DNA of 64,000 nucleotides from Malachius bipustulatus (taxonomy: Eukaryota > Arthropoda > Insecta > Coleoptera > Melyridae). Positions 34,113-44,819 of the stretch are shown here, piece after piece. The notes under the pieces are model-generated. The model made no database searches. It was given only the letters and a program-made list of their open reading frames with translations, and was not told where the DNA came from. The stretch spans positions 18,447,867 to 18,511,866 of the forward strand of contig OU342630.1 of assembly GCA_910589415.1 (NCBI GenBank). The letters run 5' to 3'. Position 1 is the stretch's first letter. Each line of letters begins with the position of its first letter. A program made the position numbers and the translations under genes.

Positions 34113-34645
34113 TTTTAATTTAGCGGATAGGCTTACCTATTTAATTTGTAAGTATTGAGATTTCAAATGACGGTTATTTACTTAATAAAATAGTAAAATG
34201 ATTCTGACAAAAATGGTACAGTAACTAAGTAATACCAATTTTTTTCATATTTGAATTATTGTTTTCCTCTCTAATAAGATGATTAAATTTACGAAAAAAT
34301 ACAAGATAAGAACTCAAAGTCAAATTACTACAAAGTCATTGATAGAGAATAAAATAAAAAGATACAATAAAAGTTTTGATGAAACAGAACGTGCCTGTGG
34401 TGGAAGAAATATTACGTCCGGGTATTAGCCAGTCACAGTTATCGGCAGTTTCATTACGTTTGGGTAGAGGCCAATCAGAGCTCGCTATTTTCGTATTTTT
34501 CGTGTCCAGCACTGCTTTTCCGACTGAGCCTGGATTGGAATAATTAGTGTCCGCGGTATTGAATTGTCGGTCAGCGTTGAAGCTTTCACACTTTAACAGC
34601 TAGCCGCATGAACGTAGGCCCCGGTCATCACACTGGTGCTCTTAT
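34113..34645. other. Unassigned DNA
   Basis: The block 34385-34640 is more GC-rich than its surroundings and has no open frame of note. It could be conserved or simply unique sequence. Confidence 0.4.
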
Positions 34646-34649
34646 GTTA

Positions 34650-34860
34650 CACTGAGAAAATTTTTCATTGGCGAAAGTAAAATTTGTTAAAGTAAAGATT
34701 TTTCCGGAAACGTGGACATCTTGGAAATATTTTTATTGATATCTCATTGTCACTTGGACCCAAAAAATCTTAATTTATGACACTTTGACCAATAATGTTC
34801 CTAAGATATAGCCGGTGCCCAACATTAACGAGACAACCAGTACTTGTCAAATGACTATAC
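34650..34860. mobile_element. Fold-back fragment related to 40.2-41.1 kb
   Basis: CACTGAGAAAATTTTTCATT near 34653 is repeated near 55742. The following text (ATCTTGGAAATATTTTTATTGA, TTCCTAAGATATAGCCGGTG) matches the right arm of the 40.2-41.1 kb element. The missing ACACCCTGT tip and absence of a second arm mark it as a truncated copy. Confidence 0.6.
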
Positions 34861-36430
34861 CCGCTTTTTTCAAGTGTAATTAAAAATATATATATCTGTC
34901 CTAGAAAAAAAAATTAGAAAAGTTTTAAAAAACTTAATTTTCTACAACTTTAGTTCCTTTTATTCTTACTAAAAAAAATTAAAATGGCCGAGTTATTCAA
35001 GAAAGACACGTTCATAAAATTCAAAATGGCAGATTGATGCGCACCTTGGTTCTGGTCGTCATTTTGCATTTTAATTACCATCAATGACCCTCCAACCCAC
35101 TCACTAAGGACGTTTTCACACGGTCCTGTTTTTGATGCAGATTGTCGAATGTGGTAATTCGTCTGTAGCCAATCCGGAATCTGAAGTGTGAGGAAAGTTA
35201 GGTAAATTCTGTTTATAGACTCACTACTGAAGTTTGGATTTCATGTGTAGATAACTTCATTCACACTTCAGCGTGCTTTTTTGATTATATTGCTTCAGAT
35301 TGCCTCTCGGGGGGAATTACCGCATCCGGTAATCCGTATCGAAAACCGGACCGTGTGAAAACGCTCTAACGGGTGGAACAAGACAACAATCGACACGCAA
35401 TTTTTCCCCGGTTAAGAGTACAGAGTGACTGGGCTATTTCATGCTCCATACTAACCGAATTAAGAATGGATTCTCCCATCCATTTCCATTCGTTATTCCA
35501 TACCTAGACACAAGACAATAATAGTAGCTTCCAGAAACAAATAATGCAATTATAGAAATTCCATGTCCATCGATCTCCAACTAAAGACACATAAACACAG
35601 GCTCATCGAATCAAATTAAATCTCCCTATTCCTTAACTCTAGAGTAACTCTAAAGATACCAGTACCATATTTTCATTTCAATCATATGTGTCTTTCAATA
35701 AAAATTTTAAAAGTAACGAGTCTATTAGGACTAATTTTTGTCCTCTCTTGGCCACCTATTCTGTTAGTTTTTCAAGGATTAAAGTACTTAGCTTTTCAAG
35801 AAGTAATCGAAATGAGGAATTTTCCGGAGTCATCGTGGAACGGAAACTTTTCACACGATTATATCTGTCATAGTTTCATTTTATGCGCTCGTTTTGTTGA
35901 TTTTATATTCTAGGAGAAACTTTCTGTCACTCTAACTTCCAGAGTTTATATTATAAGATATTACGGCCTTATACTTTCCCAGTGATTAACAATAAAACGT
36001 CGTTGGGCGCTTTAGAATGAAGTCGTGATAAGAAAAAAACTGCTCCTTTCTGTTTTGGAAAGTATCGGAAGAAGGCGTTGTTTGCCATGCCTAATCTCCA
36101 AGAAACAGCTAAACTTTTTTATGGCATCGATTCCCTTGCAATAACATGTTGTGTATGCCATAAAATATGAAGACAGGCGAATATAAATTCAAACTCGGCG
36201 GAACAATTCATTCCTATCAAATTGCACTACAAATTCATGGAACCGGGGCCTAGAACTTTTCCACAAGTTTCAATCCCAGTTGCCTTCGTGATATAGCGTC
36301 ATTTAAAATTCAGGTGAGTCCACCGTTCCCGACACACTATTAAAATCCCTTCCATATTTTATCATAAAGTGGGTATGAAAATCTTTATTACCTTTCATTC
36401 CAATATCAAGATCCTGGATTGCGGTTTTCT
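34861..36430. other. Unassigned DNA
   Basis: Short open frames at 35686-35913 are unfamiliar. Positions 35990-36330 look unique and moderately GC-rich. No repeats with clear edges. Confidence 0.4.
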
Positions 36431-37590
36431 ACAGGGTGATTTATGGTGAGATTCAATTTGTTGGTTTTCGGGAACTAATTCGCTTGGAATATTGAAATTC
36501 CGTATTTATGGGTTCTTGAGATATCTGAATGATTCGGAGGATATATTTAACGGTCGAGTCGGACAAGAGCAAGTAATATAGAAAATTAGAGTGGTTCTTC
36601 AGATTTATTTTTCAGAATGACCTGAATTTGACCGGAAATCTAATTCCACACCTGTACGTTCACGCTACGTGTTACTCAAATTTAACCCTTTTTTTTTCAA
36701 ATTTTGATCTTCATTCGTCGCTACATCGAACGCTTGAACGTCACCTACTACAAGCTTCATAAAAAATTATCGCAAAGTTATTCATTTCTTGGTTTACAAA
36801 AGTTACGGTTCTTAAGTGAAGATTCCAAGCTAATTTTTTGTAGGGTTGTCTCAATTATTTTGCGTTAATAAATACAAATAAAAACAAAATTCATATTTTC
36901 TGGCATATTTCTTTTCAATTTTCAGGACTACCTATTTAGGATAACTTTGAAGTTGTTATTTAATCTTTCTAGGTTTCATGCAAGTAATAATTTTCCTATC
37001 ATATGTATGATTTTACTCGTACATTATCAAAAACTACTTAAAATTCTTACATTCTACTTGTCAATAATTCAGACTAACCCTATACAAATTAGACACTATG
37101 TTTACTTCCTATATTTTTTGTTATACTTTTCATCTTCTAGAAATGAATATAATAGCCCAGTAGAGACTTTATATTTCCATCACTGAAAATGGCTGGTTCG
37201 CCTATATGTATGAAGATTCACCTCCTATACCCTTCTCACTACCGTGTTCGAACTGAAAATGAAATTTATCTCAAGTAGAGTGCTTGGATCTAAGAATTTG
37301 TAAGAAATTGCATTTAACATTGGTTCGTTACATAACGTTATGGAAAATTTTCCCCAGTTTCGATACCTACCTAATAAGGAAAAATTTATATACCTAACTA
37401 AAATTTTGTAAATTTTGTAAGATTACAAAAACATACTTAAAAGTCTGTGGGTATATTATCTTCATATTTTAGTTTCAAATAACTATTTAGGTAAGTAACT
37501 TAATATTAACGTTAAGAATTTGTAATATCGTATTCTTTCAAAACTTAGATGGCCCAATAGTTATAAAGGATATTTACCCTGTATATGATT
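36431..37590. mobile_element. Isolated ACAGGGTG and ACCCTGTATA tips
   Basis: ACAGGGTGATTTATGGTG starts at about 36432 and TTTACCCTGTATATGATTC ends at about 37588, but the adjoining sequences are not inverted copies of each other. They are therefore probably ends of two broken elements. The sequence between holds AT-rich DNA without genes. Confidence 0.4.
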
Positions 37591-37881
37591 CAAACAAGTC
37601 GTATTTAAAAGTTTACGGAACAAACTAAATTTAATAGTTTTACACGAATCACCCGGAACATCCGTCTGCTTATCTGATCGCGCTTATCTTTTATGCATTT
37701 CTGTATCGTAACTTATTGTTTTATTAAATATTCGGCGAAAATTGTGAAGTGTTAAAGTGTGATTAACCTGCCATAGGACCACTGCCATAGGAGGGCACAG
37801 TCTTTTGCTTTTGAAATTTATAAACGTAAATTGCCTCACTTACTTCTTTCAATGATCCAAGTTTTAAGTGACTCGATGATA

Positions 37882-38645
37882 TACAGGGTGATTCAAAATT
37901 GAGTGCAAATATTTTAAGGGCTTATTTACCAGCCAAAAATAAGAAGTTTTTTTCATATAATTGTATGTCCTAACTTGCGTCGTTTTCTAGATACAGGGTG
38001 TAAAATTTTCAAAAAAAAATTGATTTTTTATTAATTACTCAAAAACCTTTCAGCCGATTTAAATAAAATTTGGTAGGGTTATTTGTCGTTATAAGGAACT
38101 TCCTTTGATGGGAATAACATAAATTTATTATTTCCAGTGGCGTCTCCGAGGGCTCCCTACTTGATACTTATAGGTAAAATTATGATACGCCACTGCTCTT
38201 TTGAAAATTTATATTTTTTTTTAGATTAAGCGGTCAATATTGTAACTTTCTTGCCTCCTGAGCTTTACTCTAGCTTTGTTTCCAAGAAAAAAATCAAAAT
38301 CTGTGCCAGGTCCTATTAAAACAAGTAATAAATTCACATCATCGATTATTGAGATTCATTTAATTTAATTCAGGTAGCCCTCTGAGACGTCACTGGAATG
38401 AATAAATTCATTTTATTCCTATCAAAGGAAGGCCCTTATGATGCCAAATAAGCCTATAAAATTAAATCGGCTGAGAGGTTTTTGAGAAATTGATGAAAAT
38501 TGATTTTTTTTCAAAATTTTACCCCCTGTATCTAGAAAACAGAGCAAGCTAGGACATACGATTATATGAAAAAAACTTCTTATTTTTGGCTGGTAAATAA
38601 GCCCTCAAAATATTTGCGCTCAATTTTGAATCACCCTGTATAATA
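37882..38645. mobile_element. Fold-back MITE, family A, copy 1
   Basis: TATACAGGGTGATTCAAAAT opens it and ATTTTGAATCACCCTGTATA closes it. Arms of about 200-300 bases share GGCTTATTTACCAGCCAAAA, TATGTCCTA(A/G)CTTGC, an internal ACAGGGTG(T) box (37993 and the mirrored 38520) and CAGCCGATTTAAATAAAATT. The middle contains the phrase GTGGCGTCTC, also paired. The flanks are TA on both sides. A second copy lies at 49125-49839. Neither has coding capacity, so a transposase must act in trans. Confidence 0.9.
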
Positions 38646-38779
38646 CCTAATATTGTATACTATTATATACTACTACCTATTATTGTAAGTAAATAGCTGG
38701 ATATACCTATAGGATAATAGTTTCACCCGGTAGCTTATCCCGTAAAATATCCAAGTGTCCTACTCTCGATTTTTACAAA

Positions 38780-40105
38780 ATGGAATTTGCAGAAAATTCT
38801 AGTGCGTCACAATCGAAAAAACGCCACGTTCTAACGCAAGAAGAGCGTGTAATGGTGAATAATGTATATAAGGGTCTTAAGGATAGGCACCCAGATATGC
38901 TAGTGAAAGAGGTAGTTACTTTGTGTGCTAGTTTAACTAATGTTTCTGTTTGTACGGTCTTTAGAGTTATCAAGAATCCCAATATTGAGAAACCAAATAA
39001 AGATGGAACTTGTGGTCGGAAGAGAATCACACTCGATGATGACGTAAAGTATGCTATTCGTCGAAAAATTCATGCCGCATTTTTTATAAATGAAATTCCT
39101 ACTTTAAGTAAAATTCTAGCAGAGCTGCACAACGATGAAAGTCTGCCAAATATATCTCGTCGAGTACTAATTCGAACTTTATGCGAAATGAACATCCGCT
39201 ACCAGAAAAGAAACCGAAAGAGCATCTTAATTGAAAGAAATAAAATTGTTTTGTGGTGCAGAAAATTTTTGAATGAAATTCGAGAGCATCGACGATCACA
39301 AAGAAAAATATATTACACTGACGAAACGTGGCTGAAGGCAACACAGTGTTGAAAGTCTGACAAGACTTCAACGTCAAAAGTTCACGTCAAGCGTTTTTTG
39401 AGGGATTTTCTCTGGGATTAAAATCTCCATCGGGCAAAGGCCGAAGACTGGATCATTACCGACATTGGGAGTGATTCTGATTTTTTAAAAGGTGGCCTTA
39501 ATGTATTTGAATCGCGAAAGACGGGAGACTATCATGAGGACATGAGAACGCAGAAGTTTTTGAACGATGGTTTTCCTCCATATTGTTGCTTGTTGCCTGG
39601 TTCTGTGATTGTCCTCGACAATGCCCCTTATCACAGTCGTCGATTGGAAAAAATACCAACTTCAGCGTGGCGGAAAGCAGATATAATAGAGTGACTGAAT
39701 TCAAAGAAACTGCCAGTGCGTCAGCACAGACCCATGTTTAAGTATGTGGTTGACGAAATGACACGAGAGCACGGTGTGACAGTGTTGAGAATTAGGCCGT
39801 ATCACTGCGAATTAAACCCCATTGAACTTGTTTGCGCTCAAATTAAAGGTTCAGTGGCTCGTAGAAATTCTAGTTTTAAGCTGTGCGATGTGAAGAAGCT
39901 TTTAGAAGAAGCGGTTTCGCATATAAACCCGGACATATGGCGTAGTTGTATAGGACGTGCAGAAAAAGAAGAAATAAAAATGTTGGATTTGGACACCCGC
40001 GTTGAATGCCTAGTACAACTACTTATAGTTCAAATTAACCCTGATATGGACAGTAATAGTGACAGTGACATTTCGACATCAAGTTTAGAAGAAGAGCCCC
40101 TTTAA
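38780..40105 (+). pseudogene. IS630/Tc1-type DDE transposase, decayed
   Basis: An open frame at 38780-39352 (190 codons) begins MEFAENSS and contains a helix-turn-helix N-terminus and YYTDETW with the first catalytic Asp. It stops early. After a stretch broken into several frames (39353-39600; fragments such as GLNVFESRKTGDYHEDM), the first frame resumes at VLDNAPYH, which has the second Asp. A TGA at 39692-39694 interrupts it again. The rest (39716-40105) has PYHCELNPIELV, giving the catalytic Glu, and an acidic Ser-rich tail. Asp-to-Glu spacing is about 68 residues in this copy, far more than classical Tc1 or mariner. A similar protein is, from memory, common in insect genomes. Terminal repeats were not found. 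Confidence 0.88.
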
Positions 40106-40212
40106 AATTAGTAAGTCGTGCGCCACTGACATCTGCTTTCCCCTTACGTTTATTCCCCTCAGCTCTCCAACCTGAAAAACTGATAAGTTATTTTCCGATT
40201 CGAAACTGAACT

Positions 40213-41073
40213 ATACAGGGTGTCTGCTTAAGGCTGGCCACCGGCTATATATCGGAAACTAATGGGCCTATAACCTCAAAATAAAAAATTTTCAGACATA
40301 AGTGATCAAGAGAAATTCAATGTAAATATTTTCAAGATGGCCGCACTTCCGGAAATACCGGAAGTTGACACCTACTTCGGTTTTTTACCGGAAACACCCA
40401 GTAAAACTTTATATTTTTTAAATGTCTGAAGAAATCTAATACAGGTGGTTTTCACCATTGGAATTTAGATTGAGCGGTTTATGAGTTATAAACAAGTGAA
40501 AATCGAAAATTTTCAACTTCAAAGCAGTCTAGAACTAGAACGGCTCAAGATATCTAATAACGGTTTACATGTCCCTATCTTAACTTTTCACATAGTATCC
40601 TACTATGTGGTTTAAATTTTAATACAGGGTGATGAAAAATCGGATAATTTTCATCACCCTGTATCAAAATTTACTCCACATACTGGGATAAAACGTGAAA
40701 AGCTAGGATAGGGACATGTAAACCGTTTTTGGATATCTTGAGCCGTTCTAGTTCTAGACTGCTTTGAAGTTGAAAATTTTCGATTTTCACTTGTTTATAA
40801 CTCATAAACCGCTCAATCTAAATTCCAATGGTGATAACCACCTGTATTCGATTTCTTCAGACATTTAAAAAATATGATATTTCACAGGGTGTTCCCGTTA
40901 AAATAACGAAGTAGGTGTCAACTTCTGGTATTTCCAGAAGTGCGGTCATCTTGAAAATATTTTCATTGAATTTCTCGTGATCACTTATGTCTGGAATTTT
41001 TTTATTTTGAGGTTCTAGGCCCATTAGTTTCCGAGATATAGCCGGTGGCCAGCCTTAAGCAGACACCCTGTAG
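40213..41073. mobile_element. Fold-back element, family B
   Basis: TATACAGGGTGTCTGCTTAA at the left matches TTAAGCAGACACCCTGTAGA at the right. The arms pair almost to the centre through GGCCACCGGCTATAT, GCCCATTAGTTTCC, CTTCCGG/CCAGAAG text, and CTAGAACTAGAACGGCTCAA. The centre carries its own mini pair, ACAGGGTGATGAAAAATC and its complement at 40623-40668, flanked by ACATGTCCCTAT boxes. It has no coding sequence. A fragment of the right arm lies at 34.65-34.86 kb. Confidence 0.9.
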
Positions 41074-41475
41074 ATATATCTTATTAGTTTTCTTATTAGC
41101 ACCTATTTCCTAATCTTTTTGGTCTTAGTTTGTTGAAACTATTTAATTAATGTACCTATAGGAAGCCAACCTTACCCTACAACTTAAATAATTTTCACAA
41201 ATCCAAAGATCGAGATGACGGTATTAAATAAATGTTTCATTTAACAAGTTAATAGATTCATGCATATTAATTAAGCGGAATGGTCAATTTGTCTTCTACA
41301 ACTCGGAGTATTCTGCGGATATCCCGCATTATGTTCTGGACGATATTTAAATAGATATCTTTTTTTTTAAGGAACATTTTGCCTCAAAGCTGTTGATAGT
41401 TGGGCCTGCCATCATCCGTTGTCAACATGTAAGACAAATTGACAGAGCCCAAAAATTATCTATGAATTTTCAAGC
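41074..41475. other. Unassigned DNA
   Basis: AT-rich, no open frame or repeat edges. Confidence 0.45.
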
Positions 41476-42099
41476 GTTTTACCTCATAAGCGTTTTACAT
41501 CAGTTCTAGCAGGGTGCCGCTTTTTAAGAAGCCTTAGATGATGAGATTTTATGCAAATACTCTGTAAAGAGATATTCATAGAACATGTTCTGCTGTTTGT
41601 TCATTCTCTCAATACAGATAAAATTCTGCAATATCGGCTAGACGCACACTGTGTAAGTGGTGGTTCAGTTTACAGTGTCCTGTTTATAGGAATATCAGGG
41701 TTCGAAGGTCTGTCGTTTTAAGTTCCAGTAGTTTCTTAGCTCTGGTCTTCGATGGTCCTTCAATAACGAATATGGCCACAGAACGAGTCAATTCTGGTGA
41801 ATTTGCCGGTAGTACAGCACTTTATTATCTTCCTAGATGTTTATTGTTGTTTTGACGATACTTGAAGATATGCCGACGACCGATTCTGGCTCTGTAAATA
41901 TATTTGGATTCTGTTCCCCTTCTGGCCAGAGAGTTGGCGCTTTCGTTCTCTCAAAAGCCTGAGTGACTTGGAATCCAGACCAGAGATAAGTTATTGTTTT
42001 TAGCTACTGGATTTAGTGATGTTTGATAGTTCCACGCTAGTTTCCAGTTCAAACGGTTGGAGCAAAGGGCTTTTAGAACCGCTTGGTTGTCTGAGAAGA

Positions 42100-42255
42100 T
42101 TTTGTTTTAAAAAATTCTACTGTATGTACACTGACGGATATTATAATATCCGTCAGTATACAGTAGAATTTATTAAAACATTAATGTTTTATTTATCATT
42201 CATCAGTATGCAGAGATTCTACAAAGTAAGGGTTGAAATCATTAATTTCATTCAG
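42100..42255 (+). repeat. Dispersed repeat, copy 3 of 4, with inverted head
   Basis: The family phrases (CAGTAGAATTT, TAAAACATTAATGTTTTATT, CAGTATG, GATTCTACA, GGGTTGAAATCATTAATTT) run 42150-42250. They are preceded by an inverted partial copy that creates the perfect 28-base palindrome at 42130-42157. The whole block interrupts an RNase H coding remnant. Confidence 0.8.
42130..42157. repeat. 28-base perfect palindrome
   Basis: ACTGACGGATATTA and its reverse complement meet without a spacer. The pairing extends outward with a small bulge through CTACTGTA/TACAGTAG. Confidence 0.9.
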
Positions 42256-42460
42256 CATCTGTGCGCTGAGTTCAATGGCATAAATTTCTGCCCGAAATAC
42301 TGTTGCATGCTCGAATACAAACCCATGTTCGATAAGTATTATTTTCTCGACCCGGCGTTATGGTCTCCGGATGTCACGTCTGCTTTGAGGTTATTTGTGT
42401 CAGGCTCTCATTCGTCTCTGCTTGGAAAGTCTACCCAGAAGACTCTGACTTGTCGTCCTT

Positions 42461-42623
42461 GACTTGTTGTCGTGACTTGTGATTGTCGTCCAGTGGTCTG
42501 GTACACTCGACCACTGGATCGCAATAGGCGGTATGCATACATAATTATATAGGTTCATTGGTCTAATGACCAATGCTTGTAATCCCCAAATTCTCCCACA
42601 GATCTTTTTGCAACTCCATATGG
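42461..42623. repeat. Two short hairpins
   Basis: CCAGTGGTC pairs with GACCACTGG across a 10-base loop (about 42492-42519), and CATTGGTC pairs with GACCAATG (about 42555-42574). No gene-like fold (such as tRNA) could be built. Confidence 0.6.
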
Positions 42624-42850
42624 AGAGGCGGTGGTGCGGTTGCTTAGTGTTCACGCCACTGAGTTGCTGGACTACCACCGACTGAGTTCGAATCCCAGTC
42701 TCGCCATCGATGTTTGTGTTCGTCTATTTACCTATTTATGTAGTAAACATGTGTCTGGGTAAAATGAGCTAGTTCTCGAAGCCCAAAATTACTGGAGTGG
42801 ACCGACTTTGTCTTATCTACATAGCTGAGATCGATGTTCTCTCCTTTAAA
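42624..42850 (+). repeat. tRNA-derived SINE, copy 2
   Basis: The head GAGGCGGTGGTGCGGTTGCT (A-box position) reaches a B box, GAGTTCGAATCC, at 42684-42695. It has the same ACCACCG spacer end as the copy at 33.47 kb. The body shares GTGTCT.GGTA and GAGCTAGTTCT, and the 3' part is A-rich (ATAAATGAAAAAGG). Head and body divergence between the two copies suggests an old family. Confidence 0.78.
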
Positions 42851-43810
42851 AATAAATGAAAAAGGAAATTTCAATGAACTTAAGGTCTTTCAAACATGTA
42901 CAGTCAATTGTGTAAGTCCACTTATTTTAGAGTATTCGCTGGAAAATAAATTATTTGAAACATCGTAGGAAACGCTTCTGTTTCTAGATACAAAAGAGAC
43001 TAATGTCGTATTATTGTTTCTACAGAATGTTAGAGAATAAAATTTTTAAGAATATCATCAAGTATGTAGTTTAGCTTCTGTAAATCACAGGAATGCTGAT
43101 TTCTTTAGTGGAAACATTTAAGCACTGTATAAACTTCGTTTAATATTATGTCCGAGAATCTAATTACTTTCGCGTGATTTAATGGTGTCACATTTGCGCA
43201 AAACAACCCCCCCCCCCCCCCCCGCTATATGTGGAAATGTCCCTTCCAATTAGAAGAGAATACGGAGAACGTTTAGTGCTCGAATACTGGAATAGGCAGC
43301 AGTAACGTGGCTTCTACGATGACAGTGCCATTGTCCTTAAGCAATCCAATTCGTGGAAAAAGTTAATTTAGAGCTTATAGTATTAGAAGTGCTCGGTTTC
43401 ATCCTGAATTACGACCGAAGGAGGCGTCTGAAACATTTATCCTTTTAAACACTAAAAGGAATGTGGAAGGTTATATTTACCTTTGGCTATATACATTGGG
43501 GATCTTATCTCTGCAGTCGACGCACGCTTCAGTAAGAGAAGGGAGCTCTGGAGAAGCTTAACAAAACAAAACGGCGATCCGTGGAAAAGGGCTTGAAACG
43601 AGCATCGAACTCTGCGTGCGTGCTAGGGGTACCCAAGAATAGTCCATTGAGGTTGCGATGATGATGAGTGTGTTCTTGAAGTTGACCCAGCATTTGATAC
43701 GAAATTAGTATATTGTGAAACAAGTGCGGAAAAGAGAATAATATCTTTTTCTTTTCCGCACGTGCTACACACAGTACTTTTCCTACGACCACAATTTAAC
43801 AAATTAATTA
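42851..43810. other. Unassigned DNA
   Basis: Contains the C16 run at 43208-43223. The minus-strand open frame at 43529-43792 is unfamiliar and unsupported. Confidence 0.45.
43208..43223. repeat. Poly(C) run, 16 bases
   Basis: A homopolymer of C in an AT-rich setting. Its length may be unreliable in the assembly. Confidence 0.85.
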
Positions 43811-43814
43811 TTTA

Positions 43815-44017
43815 ACAAATTTAACACATAAATTATTTTTTCTGACAATGCTCTGCTTTTATGACCTTTTCTCCAATTTATGAAATGTTTTATAAGCAGA
43901 TTCGTATTTTTCTCTCGAAACTACAGGTAGCAAATTCAAAGAACACAAACCTGCTTGTTTTCTGACTTCAGCAGGTGGTGTATTTTCTGCTTCAGATTCA
44001 GAGGAATCACAATCCAT
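43815..44017 (-). pseudogene. Possible Crypton-type tyrosine recombinase N-terminal remnant
   Basis: From an ATG at 44017 the minus strand reads an acidic start (MDCDSSESEAENTPP), then LCSLNLLPVVSREKYESAY and KTF. A one-base frame change leads to NWRKGHKSRALSEKIIYV near 43825. The LLP-x-SREKYE-x-AY...W+KG...SE+II-Y pattern recalls, from memory, the N-terminal region of tyrosine-recombinase (Crypton-like) proteins that are frequent in insects. The similarity stops at about 43825, long before any catalytic region, so it is a fragment. It could also be one exon of a host gene derived from such an element; the frameshift argues against that. Confidence 0.42.
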
Positions 44018-44019
44018 TA

Positions 44020-44815
44020 TAATGATAGGTAACTAAAGCTTATTTTTTCAGACTACCTAGGTAGGTATTATTTTCAATTCTACCAATGACTTTTTAATAT
44101 TACTATTATATACTGTTAAATCGACATAGCTGTGCGTCGTCGATTGAAGTTAGAGGTGTGCGAGTTTTCACGTTCGTGAATTTGATTTGAACGCTACCAA
44201 TGCTGTTATTAGCGATCAACTCGTAAATTTTAATAATTACTGCCACAAGAGAATAATAAGTAATATTATATTTCATAGTCTTGTCGGGTTCTATGTTATC
44301 CCATTTGTGTTTATTGGTCAAATTTCACTATCCGTTTCCCTATTCGTTTCAGGTCTATGTCGAAGAACCCATGACTTAACAAAAACTGTCACCTAATAAT
44401 AACCTACATTGCCCCCCTTGCGAGCGGCCTATTTTTCACGCATCTGATAAGGGTTCGAGCTCTTTTATCACTATTTATGTATATTTCTCCAGTTATCCAG
44501 TCTCTCTGCTATTTTTACGAGTTTTCTCTCTCTTTCTTTCTATCATGTTCATTGACTTCTCTCAAAGAGTATAGTGTCCTTCTCAACTCGGTCAGTATGT
44601 ATATCGGCATCATACTTGAGATCAACAGTGCTGCCTGCCTTGAAACTGTGCGATATACATATAGGCACTGCTTGTGCGAAGGGCGCATCAGTCTTTATAG
44701 CTCTTTCTACTTTTTAAGAAACGACTTTTTTATTTTTTTTTCTACATTTTCTGAAAGCGTTATTGATTCTCTTTCTACTTCTTTTCTGCATTTTTTTGTT
44801 TATTCGTATTGCACC
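44020..44815. other. Unassigned DNA
   Basis: Open frames at 44187-44396 and 44477-44818 (plus) are hydrophobic or Ser/Phe-rich by base composition and unfamiliar. Confidence 0.45.
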
Positions 44816-44819
44816 TAAC

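Larger units (their letters stand above)
41480..42460 (-). pseudogene. LINE RNase H and 3' end, split by a repeat
   Basis: On the minus strand a region near 42245-42330 translates to SMQQYFGQKFMPLNSAHRC, a worn match to the AEIYAIELSAQML-type helix of an RNase H. After a ~140-base dispersed repeat, the frame resumes at 42110 with IFSDNQAVLKAL, followed by LSLVWIPSHSG and ENESANSLARRGTES. Further down come KTRAKKLLELKT, TGHCKLNHHLHSVRLADI and a TAEHVL-like end near 41600-41500. RNase H after the reverse transcriptase is a feature of I-superfamily LINEs. Stops and frameshifts show decay. The reverse transcriptase itself is absent. Confidence 0.72.

Noticed and set aside
36431..37590. Possible single fold-back between ACAGGGTG at 36432 and ACCCTGTATA at 37588.
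   Set aside because: The sequences next to the two tips are not inverted copies of each other.
42492..42519. Hairpin tested as a tRNA or small RNA gene.
   Set aside because: No cloverleaf and no A/B boxes in the right places; the true B box nearby belongs to the SINE starting at 42624.
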